Translations under genes and position numbers: made by a program | Shown here: piece by piece, positions 43,331 through 49,819 of the stretch | How the letters are laid out: every line of letters begins with the position of its first letter | Numbering within the stretch: the stretch's first letter is position 1 | DNA from: Spirochaetales bacterium | Lineage (GTDB): Bacteria > Spirochaetota > Spirochaetia > Sphaerochaetales > Sphaerochaetaceae | Assembly (NCBI GenBank): GCA_028722305.1 | Contig: JAQYHB010000002.1 | Coordinates: 1 to 64,000, forward strand | DNA: 64,000 bases | Direction: 5' to 3' | Notes under the pieces: model-generated | The model's database searches: none | The model's input: the letters and a program-made list of their open reading frames with translations, nothing else | Told to the model about the DNA's origin: nothing

Positions 43331-44710
43331 ATGGCAAAGGATAAGATGGTCTGGATGAACAACCGAACATCCATCGACATGACTGAAGGCCCTCTCGCGA
43401 GCGGCATCATCCGCTTCGCGATCCCTGTCGCCCTCGCCAGCATCCTCCAGCAACTGTTCAACTCCGCGGACATCGCCGTGGTAGGCCATTTCTGCGGCAA
43501 GGCCGCAATGGCGGCAGTGGGGGCGAACAGCAGCGTGATCAACCTGCAGGTAAGCCTCTTTTCAGGGCTGGCAATCGGTGTCAATGTCGTCATCGCCCAG
43601 GCGCTGGGAAAGAATGACCATGAGAAGACCCGCCGTGGCGTCCATACCGCCATCGCACTCGGAATGGTCAGCGGCCTGCTGCTTGCCTGCCTTGGATTCT
43701 TCACCGCCCGTCCGCTCCTGACTTTGATGCAGGCTCCGGAAGACGTGCTCGACCTAGCGGTACTCTACCTAAGGATCTATTTCGGTGGCATGCCAGTGCT
43801 GATGCTCTACAACTTCTCCGCAGCGATATTGCGCTCCTACGGAGACACGAAACGACCCCTCTATACCTTGTTGCTTGCCGGCGTCATCAACGTGCTGCTC
43901 AACCTGCTCTTCGTCGTCGGCTTCGGCTGGGCTGTCGCAGGAGTCGCCATCGCCACCGTGCTCAGCAACGCGGTAAGCGCCATCATGCTCCTGTGCTTCC
44001 TCCATAACGAGGAAGGAGACATCCATCTCTCCCTCCACGACCTTGCGATCACCCCTGCCCTTTTCAGGGAGATGCTCCATGTCGGGCTTCCGGCAGGTTT
44101 CCAGAGCATGCTTTTCTCAATCAGCAACGTGGTGATACAAAGCGGTTTCAACAGCTTCGGCAGCGCCTGCGTCGCAGGCAACGCCACCGGACTGACCTAC
44201 GAAAGCTACACCAACTACATGGACTCCGCCTTCACCCAGGCCGCCATGACCTTCTCCAGCCAGAACTACGGAGCAGGAAACCACCGGCGCTGCAGGCAGG
44301 TGATGCGGCTGTCGATCCTGCTGGGCATGCTGGTGGTCGGAGCCATGTGTCTGGTCTGCACCCTTTTCGCCGAGCCCCTCTGCCGGATTTACACCTCGGA
44401 TCCGGAGGTGCTCGCCTATGCGGTATGGCGGATTGACTATGCCCAACGCTTCCAGTGGGTCGCCGTCATCTACAACGTGACAAGCGGAATCCTGCGGAGC
44501 GTCGGCTACTCGATCATCCCCACTATCATCTCCATCTTCGGCATCTGCATCTTCCGTCTGATCTGGATCGCCACCGTCTTTGCGGCCCACCACACGTATC
44601 CCGTCCTCGCCTCGGTCTACCCCATCACCTGGCTTCTGACCAGCGTCCTGATGATAACCGCCTATTTCCTCATAGCCCCACGGGTATGGAGGAAACAAGT
44701 GCGCTCTTGA
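43331..44710 (+). CDS. MATE-family multidrug/cation exporter
   Basis: Membrane exporter of about 459 residues with some twelve helices, in the NorM/DinF-like group of anaerobes. The first MatE domain starts at GPLASGIIRFAIPVALASILQQ and includes SADIAVVGHFCGKAAMAAVG; the second starts around FREMLHVGLPAGFQSMLFSI. Start at 43331 has a poor ribosome site; ATG 43346 with AAAGGA close upstream is equally good. No regulator is adjacent and the substrate is unknown. It converges with the Rpn nuclease gene with only two bases between stops. Confidence 0.9.
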   Translation: MAKDKMVWMNNRTSIDMTEGPLASGIIRFAIPVALASILQQLFNSADIAVVGHFCGKAAMAAVGANSSVINLQVSLFSGLAIGVNVVIAQALGKNDHEKTRRGVHTAIALGMVSGLLLACLGFFTARPLLTLMQAPEDVLDLAVLYLRIYFGGMPVLMLYNFSAAILRSYGDTKRPLYTLLLAGVINVLLNLLFVVGFGWAVAGVAIATVLSNAVSAIMLLCFLHNEEGDIHLSLHDLAITPALFREMLHVGLPAGFQSMLFSISNVVIQSGFNSFGSACVAGNATGLTYESYTNYMDSAFTQAAMTFSSQNYGAGNHRRCRQVMRLSILLGMLVVGAMCLVCTLFAEPLCRIYTSDPEVLAYAVWRIDYAQRFQWVAVIYNVTSGILRSVGYSIIPTIISIFGICIFRLIWIATVFAAHHTYPVLASVYPITWLLTSVLMITAYFLIAPRVWRKQVRS

Positions 44711-44712
44711 GC

Positions 44713-45609
44713 TTATGACCCAGAGCCGGGAACTGCCTGGTTGCGCATCTCCTTCACCTGGCTTTCCGGCAGCCCGGTATATTCGGCGATCTTCCCGTCC
44801 GGTTCCCCGGCCTGGAGCATCCGCAACGCCATGGCGACCCGGGCTTTGTCGATGCCTTGTTCGATGCCTTGTTTGATTCCTTTCTCGAGTCCCCTGTCCT
44901 CGACCTTGTCCAGCACCTCGCACATGCCCACACCTCCTGTCCTCGGCAAACTCCCGGCCACTTCCTCGAACCTCCGGTCCCCCGTCAGCACCGACAGCAG
45001 CTTCAGCGTCTCGTCCACGTGCCTGATCGCTCCCTTCTCGGCCGGACGGTAGTCACCCGTCAGTCGCATCTGCACGAAGAAGTCCGCCACGTAACGGAAA
45101 TCGCTTTGGAACCACCGCACCTGCTCCGGCTCAAGAAACGCAACCTCGAACAGGTTCCTCATCTCGTAGTCGCTCACGAACGGACGCAACCGTTCCGGCA
45201 TGTCGATGATCCCAGTCAGGTTCCTCGGGTATGGCCACCTCTTCATTCCAAAGTATAGCACCATTGTGGCGACCGGATACACTCTGCCCACATTCCGCCC
45301 CGAAAGCTGCGCCCGATAGGACTGGAAGTCATAGCTCCCCACCCGCACCGGCATGAACCGCTCGGCCTTGCTCTGGTGCTCCATGCCCACCATGGCAAGC
45401 GTCACCTTCCCGTCCTTGAGCCGTTTCGAGACGTCCCGCTCCAGCTCGTGCAACCTGCCGTCGGCCTTGTACTGGCTCTTGTCCTTCGCATCCTCAAGTT
45501 CCTCGGGCAGCACCACCTGCTCGCCGTGGAACAGAAAGCCGTTGACAATGTCGGCGAACACGTCGTTGTGCTCGGCAAGCACCTTCTCCGCAATGTCCTT
45601 TTCCCCCAT
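44713..45609 (-). CDS. Rpn-family PD-(D/E)XK nuclease (recombination-promoting nuclease / putative transposase)
   Basis: Member of the Rpn/YhgA-like family, 298 residues. The N-terminus has the family opening HNDVFADIVNGFLFHG. The nuclease core continues with VTLAMVGMEHQSKAERFMPVRV, carrying the E-X-Q part of the active site, and ends in a coiled region with repeated GIKQGIEQGI-type units, followed by YTGLPESQVKEM. E. coli RpnA promotes RecA-independent recombination. The ATG at 45609 follows AAGGAG; the upstream extension to 45822 is not conserved-looking. It stands alone and is convergent with the MATE gene. Confidence 0.85.
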   Translation of the reverse strand: MGEKDIAEKVLAEHNDVFADIVNGFLFHGEQVVLPEELEDAKDKSQYKADGRLHELERDVSKRLKDGKVTLAMVGMEHQSKAERFMPVRVGSYDFQSYRAQLSGRNVGRVYPVATMVLYFGMKRWPYPRNLTGIIDMPERLRPFVSDYEMRNLFEVAFLEPEQVRWFQSDFRYVADFFVQMRLTGDYRPAEKGAIRHVDETLKLLSVLTGDRRFEEVAGSLPRTGGVGMCEVLDKVEDRGLEKGIKQGIEQGIDKARVAMALRMLQAGEPDGKIAEYTGLPESQVKEMRNQAVPGSGS

Positions 45610-45878
45610 CGTGACTCCTTCGCGCCGAAACGCCTCCCTTCCATTGTCCCTCAGCCCAATCAAAAGGAAAACAATTCCCACAAGCAGGTATGGGGAACAA
45701 AACTTCACGTTCTCAACAAGATGAATATCCAATCTGTTGTTTTGCAACAAATTGGATTCTTGCCAGAGGTTCAAAGACGCTATCGGAAATCCCCGCATCT
45801 CAGGCAATGGTGCGAGTACCAAAACGGGAGCATGAGCGCTCTTGCCATGCGCCGCACTTCTGGGGACAATACAGGGTT
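45610..45878. other. Intergenic region between divergent Rpn and AEC genes
   Basis: About 270 bases with only spurious open frames. It should hold promoters for both genes. I could not place convincing -35/-10 pairs and see no repeat structure. Confidence 0.4.
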
Positions 45879-46802
45879 ATGATCGCGACCTTACTGGCTG
45901 AAGAAATCGTCGTCCTGTTCGTGATGATGGCATGCGGCATCCTCATCGTCCGCCTCGGACTTCTGAAGAGTTCGGACAGCAAGGTGCTCTCCATCCTTTG
46001 CGTCTATCTGATCCTGCCTTGTACCTTCCTCAAGGCGTTCCTGATTTCCTACAGCCCGGAAATCGCAAACGGTTTCCTGCTGGCGGTCATAGCCTCGCTG
46101 GTAATCCACTGCATCCTGTTCGCCATCGTCGCCCTGATTTCCAAACCTTTGCGGCTGACCGGACTGGAGAAAGCGTCGCTCATCTATTCCAATGCAGGAA
46201 ACCTGATCATCCCGTTGGTGACCAACGTGCTGGGCCCACAGTGGGTCATCTATTCCAGCGCCTTCGTCCTCGTCCAACTCTTCTTCCTGTGGACCCATGG
46301 ACTCTGCCTGGTCCGGGAGTCGAAGGGCTTCGCATGGAAGGAAATCTTCACCAACTGCAACCTGATTGCGGCCTGTATCGGACTTGTGGTCTTCCTCACC
46401 CATCTGACCCTTCCCAACTTGGTGACCCGGGTCTTGGGAAACATGTCGGCGACCGTCGGTCCGATCTCGATGCTGATGATAGGCATGGTCTTGGGTGGCA
46501 TGAACTGGAAAGAGGCCCTTTCCTGCAAACGGACCTATCTGATGGTGGCATTGAAGATGGTCGCCCTGCCGTTCGTGGTCGTCTCGGCAATAAAATATTC
46601 CCCCTTGGGCACCCTGCACCCAGAGGGAAGCACAATCTTGCTGATCAGCCTGCTCGCCTCCATATCCCCGACGGCAACCACCGTCAGCCAGATGGCCCAG
46701 TTGTACGGCGCCGACAGCAAATACGCGAGCACAATCAACATGATGACGACATTGGCCGCACTGGCGACCATGCCGCTGATGGTTCTCTATTATCTGTCCT
46801 GA
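45879..46802 (+). CDS. AEC-family (auxin efflux carrier type) permease
   Basis: Membrane carrier of 307 residues with about ten helices in two inverted halves. It begins MIATLLAEEIVVLFVMMACGILIVRLGLL and contains IYSNAGNLIIPLV, the family NxGN-type site in the first half, and LASISPTATTVSQMAQLYG, the matching crossing in the second half. Bacterial members move malate, malonate or other organic anions. The start at 45879 marks the first helix; the open frame upstream to 45690 is not conserved-looking. Its end overlaps the convergent HEPN gene by 13 bases. Confidence 0.87.
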   Translation: MIATLLAEEIVVLFVMMACGILIVRLGLLKSSDSKVLSILCVYLILPCTFLKAFLISYSPEIANGFLLAVIASLVIHCILFAIVALISKPLRLTGLEKASLIYSNAGNLIIPLVTNVLGPQWVIYSSAFVLVQLFFLWTHGLCLVRESKGFAWKEIFTNCNLIAACIGLVVFLTHLTLPNLVTRVLGNMSATVGPISMLMIGMVLGGMNWKEALSCKRTYLMVALKMVALPFVVVSAIKYSPLGTLHPEGSTILLISLLASISPTATTVSQMAQLYGADSKYASTINMMTTLAALATMPLMVLYYLS

Positions 46803-47176
46803 AGCTTCGGTTCCAGGTAATCGAGGATCTTCTCGCTAGCGGAAAGCACCTTTCCCAGCTCTTCCTCGGTAATCTCGACAATCCCCCACCCCTGGTCGAA
46901 CTCCTGGTATCCGGAAAGCTTGTCCGCCTCGGCGGAAAGGCTCTTCACCCCGGGGTCGAATTCGGAGCAAAACCGAAGCAACTCCACGCAATCCTGGGTC
47001 GGAGGCACCTCACACCCATGCAACACCAGATAGGCCTTCAGCATTTTTTCCGCAGCCTGTTCGGCATGGAAGCAAATCACCTCCGGTCGCAACGGGTCCT
47101 CGTCAAGCAGAAACTGGGTCGCGTTGAAATCATCCTGGGCGGCGCGCACCCACCCACGTAGCTCGTTCTCGTCCAT
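46790..47176 (-). CDS. HEPN-domain protein
   Basis: Small all-helical protein of 128 residues. The HEPN pattern is clear in LRGWVRAAQDDFNATQFLL and CFHAEQAAEKMLKAYLVLHG. No minimal nucleotidyltransferase (MNT) gene, the usual antitoxin partner, lies next to it. The R-x(6)-H present is in the second helix and not near the C-terminus, so toxin-type RNase activity is doubtful. An upstream GTG at 47185 overlapping the stop of the DUF308 gene (GTGA) is an alternative start. It is co-transcribed with the DUF308 gene. Confidence 0.82.
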   Translation of the reverse strand: MDENELRGWVRAAQDDFNATQFLLDEDPLRPEVICFHAEQAAEKMLKAYLVLHGCEVPPTQDCVELLRFCSEFDPGVKSLSAEADKLSGYQEFDQGWGIVEITEEELGKVLSASEKILDYLEPKLQDR

Positions 47177-47181
47177 GGCCC

Positions 47182-47796
47182 TCACTCCCCGTCCACGTTC
47201 TTCTCTTCCAGCACCTCGGCGCTGGCAGTAGTCTGCTGTTCCATCTTCTGGAAGTCCTGGTTGATCTTGCGCACCTTCAAGCCCCAGATGCAGAGGGACA
47301 GGCCGAAGACCACCAAGAGGAGACCGGCGACCAGCAACAGGGTATGGCCGACAGCCTGGGGAGCCACGAACAGGAAAGCTGCGATTACCAGAGAGAAGAT
47401 ACCGTCGGAAAAGAAGCCACCCACCGACTGGTCGTTGTCCCGCCTCAGCAGGAAGGCATTGACGATCGAGAGAATGCCGCCGATGGCCATCTGCGCCCCC
47501 ATCAGGTACATGACCAGCTCGAAGCTCTTCTGGGCGTTCATGATGCCCCAGAGGCCAAGGACGATACAGATCAAGCTCTTCAAAACGGTCAGCAGGCGGA
47601 AATACCCCGTCCAGACGGCGAAGGTGAGCACCGAGCGCAGGGTACCGATGCCACTGACAATCAGGGCCACCCCGGTCACCGTAGCGATGACGGTAGTCTG
47701 GCTTGTCATGACGACGATGCCGAGAATCGCCAGCATGGCGCCCAGCAACACGGCAAAAAAGAGATGTCTTGACAGAAACGAATCTTCATTGTCCAT
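47182..47796 (-). CDS. DUF308/HdeD-like membrane protein
   Basis: Integral membrane protein of 204 residues with six hydrophobic helices in paired repeats, as in HdeD-type proteins (LFFAVLLGAMLAILGIVVM; VTGVALIVSGIGTLRSVL; LLVAGLLLVVFGLSLCIWG). A hydrophilic C-terminal tail of about 40 residues ends in an acidic EEKNVDGE. HdeD is linked to acid stress in E. coli, but the role of the wider family is not known. First gene of a two-gene unit with the HEPN protein. Confidence 0.82.
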   Translation of the reverse strand: MDNEDSFLSRHLFFAVLLGAMLAILGIVVMTSQTTVIATVTGVALIVSGIGTLRSVLTFAVWTGYFRLLTVLKSLICIVLGLWGIMNAQKSFELVMYLMGAQMAIGGILSIVNAFLLRRDNDQSVGGFFSDGIFSLVIAAFLFVAPQAVGHTLLLVAGLLLVVFGLSLCIWGLKVRKINQDFQKMEQQTTASAEVLEEKNVDGE

Positions 47797-47853
47797 ACGA
47801 ACCTCACCGCTTTCTACTGTACAGGAAAAGGAGCATTAGGGTAAGGTGGTGCC

Positions 47854-48525
47854 ATGCGCTACCCATATCTTTTCCTTGACTGCGACGGAACCTTGTTCGA
47901 TTTCGACCAGAGCGAGCGTAATGCCATCAAATTCCTTTCCGGCCGGATCGGTTTCGATTACGAGAAGGGAATGCCGGTCTATCATCAAGTCAACGCGCAG
48001 TGCTGGGCCGAGCTTGAGCAGGGCTTGATGGACCAAGAGCAGCTCAGGGTCGAGCGTTTCCGCCGGTTCCTTCCGTTGGTCGGCTGCAAGGCAGACCCCG
48101 GAAAGGCGAATGAAATCTATGGGGATGCCTTGGCGAAGGAGGGCATTCCCTACCCCTTCACCAAACCCCTGTTGACCCGGTTGCGCGCCCTTGGCCACAA
48201 GCTCTACATCACCACCAACGGCATTCCCGCCACCCAGTGGGGCCGTTACCACGCCAGCGGAATCATCCCCTATGTGGACGGCATTTTCATCAGCGGAGAG
48301 CTCGGCTACAGCAAGCCGGACCCTCGTTATTTCGAAGCGGTATTGGAAAAACTGGGGAATCCCGACCGGAGACTCTGCGCCATTGTCGGAGACAGCCTGA
48401 CCAGCGACATCCAAGGGGGCAGGAACGCGGACATCCACACCATCTGGTACAACCCCGGGCACAAGCGCTCAGCGCTTCCGGACGACCAGCTGGACGACCT
48501 TACGAAGCTGCCTCTGCATATCTGA
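47854..48525 (+). CDS. HAD-family phosphatase, YjjG-like noncanonical nucleotidase
   Basis: Cytosolic phosphatase of 223 residues. Motif I is FLDCDGTLFDFD with the nucleophile Asp and acid-base Asp, motif II is YITTNG, motif III the Lys in GYSKPDPRYF, motif IV IVGDSLTSDIQGG. The DGTLFDFD opening and the STNG/TTNG motif II fit the TIGR02254 YjjG/YfnB group, which removes phosphate from damaged pyrimidine nucleotides. Its end overlaps the convergent FKBP gene by 26 bases. Confidence 0.88.
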   Translation: MRYPYLFLDCDGTLFDFDQSERNAIKFLSGRIGFDYEKGMPVYHQVNAQCWAELEQGLMDQEQLRVERFRRFLPLVGCKADPGKANEIYGDALAKEGIPYPFTKPLLTRLRALGHKLYITTNGIPATQWGRYHASGIIPYVDGIFISGELGYSKPDPRYFEAVLEKLGNPDRRLCAIVGDSLTSDIQGGRNADIHTIWYNPGHKRSALPDDQLDDLTKLPLHI

Positions 48526-49324
48526 CCTCTTTGATCTCGAAGTCGACAATGATTGCGGCATTGGGTTCCAGCTGGGGCAGATACCCCGACGCGGCCACCA
48601 AGGGATAGGGAACCCAGAACCGGTAATGGGCGCCGGGATGCAAAAGCTGGATGCCGTCCTTCAGGAACCCTGAATCCAAGGTATCGACGGTGAACACATC
48701 GCTATGGCCCCGCTGGCTGGTTCCCACCAACAGCGTGCCGTCCAGCATGGTAATCGTGTAGTCGATGGCGACGGTATCGTCCAGACCGATGAGGGGTTTC
48801 GTCTCATCCCCCGAGTCGAGCACCTGGTATTGGATTCCGTCCTCCATCGTCACCACGCCTTCCCTCTTCCCGTTCTCGGCGAAGAAGGCGTCCGACTCCT
48901 TCTGGTGTTCCGTGGCGAGGGCATCGTATTCATCCTTCGCCCGGGAAAGCAACTGCTGCTGGACTGTCCTGAGCGTCTCCTCCATCTCCTCCTGACTGAA
49001 CAGAGGGGCCTCGTCCCTCGCGTCCAAGGCGCCTTGGGCGAAATATTGCGCGTCAAGATTGTCGAAGCCCTGCTTGGCGAGCGCCTGGAAGAGAAGATAG
49101 CCATAGGTGTAGCTGAACTTGCCATTCAAGTCCTCCGGCTTGGGAAGCGTCTGGTCCGTAGCGTTTGACTCCGTGGTCGCGACAGGAGCGGGGACCGCGC
49201 TTATCATCGCCAAGGAGGAACCCCCCGCATTCACTTCTCGTTTTTGGGGGGCGCGCGTACAGGAGGCAAACGTGAAACACGCAGCCAAGGGGCACATCAG
49301 GGCATAGAATAACGTTCTTTGCAT
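48500..49324 (-). CDS. FKBP-type peptidyl-prolyl isomerase lipoprotein
   Basis: Envelope folding factor of 274 residues. The signal MQRTLFYALMCPLAACFTFASC has a lipobox. An FKBP_N-type dimerisation and linker region (FSYTYGYLLFQALAKQGFD to about residue 160) leads into the FKBP domain, with GIQYQVLDSGDETKPLIGLDDT, DYTITMLDGTLLVGTS and FLKDGIQLLHPGAHYRFWVPYPL. The final strand AAIIVDFEIKEV is present. It faces away from the csoR-copA operon across about 160 bases. Confidence 0.9.
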   Translation of the reverse strand: MQRTLFYALMCPLAACFTFASCTRAPQKREVNAGGSSLAMISAVPAPVATTESNATDQTLPKPEDLNGKFSYTYGYLLFQALAKQGFDNLDAQYFAQGALDARDEAPLFSQEEMEETLRTVQQQLLSRAKDEYDALATEHQKESDAFFAENGKREGVVTMEDGIQYQVLDSGDETKPLIGLDDTVAIDYTITMLDGTLLVGTSQRGHSDVFTVDTLDSGFLKDGIQLLHPGAHYRFWVPYPLVAASGYLPQLEPNAAIIVDFEIKEVRYAEAAS

Positions 49325-49447
49325 ACCAGCTTATCATCGTACGCGCCCGCATCCACCCCCAAATGGAAACTCATGGCTGTATCGATATGTTCACTGTATA
49401 CCCAAATCCCGCATGTAGTCCACAAGAAATGCATGTCCCCTCTCCTA

Positions 49448-49476
49448 TTGACATACCCCTAGGGGGTATATATAGT
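49448..49476 (+). promoter_or_regulatory. CsoR-regulated promoter of the copper operon
   Basis: TTGACA (49448-49453) and TATAGT (49471-49476) are exactly 17 bases apart. The spacer contains ATACCCCTAGGGGGTAT (49453-49469), the G/C-tract inverted repeat typical of CsoR operators. A bound repressor would sit between the two boxes. The predicted start is near 49483, only about three bases before the first in-frame ATG at 49486. Confidence 0.85.
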
Positions 49477-49485
49477 ATAGCTGCC

Positions 49486-49809
49486 ATGAATGAAGAAAAA
49501 AATGAACGAATGGATTGCGCCTGCTGTTCCCACCGGACGAAAATGCGTACCCCGGAGGAGCTTGCGGACCTGAACAGGAGACTGAACCGCATCGAAGGAC
49601 AGATCAAGGGAATCCGCGGCATGCTGGAGAAAAACGCCTATTGCCCGGACATACTGATGCAGGTCAGCGCCGCTGGCGCGGCCCTGAACTCCTTCACCAA
49701 GGTCCTGCTTGCCAGCCATATTCGCAGCTGCGTCGCCCAGCATGTACGCCAAGGCGACGACTCGGTCATCGACGAACTGGTGGAAACCTTGCAACGACTG
49801 ATGAAATGA
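49486..49809 (+). CDS. csoR: CsoR-family copper-sensing repressor
   Basis: Small all-helical repressor of 107 residues that leaves DNA when it binds Cu(I). The core reads RLNRIEGQIKGIRGML with conserved basic DNA-contact residues. The metal ligands are the Cys in AYCPDILMQ and the His and Cys in ASHIRSCV, the standard C-H-C set. The N-terminal extension adds CACCSH. No ribosome site precedes 49486, and transcription likely begins within a few bases of it; ATG 49510 is the alternative start. copA follows after 10 bases. Confidence 0.92.
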   Translation: MNEEKNERMDCACCSHRTKMRTPEELADLNRRLNRIEGQIKGIRGMLEKNAYCPDILMQVSAAGAALNSFTKVLLASHIRSCVAQHVRQGDDSVIDELVETLQRLMK

Positions 49810-49819
49810 GGCAAAGGAA

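Noticed and set aside
46790-47176. HEPN toxin of a toxin-antitoxin pair
   Set aside because: No MNT antitoxin gene is adjacent and the R-x-H motif is not in the usual C-terminal helix, so only a HEPN domain is claimed.
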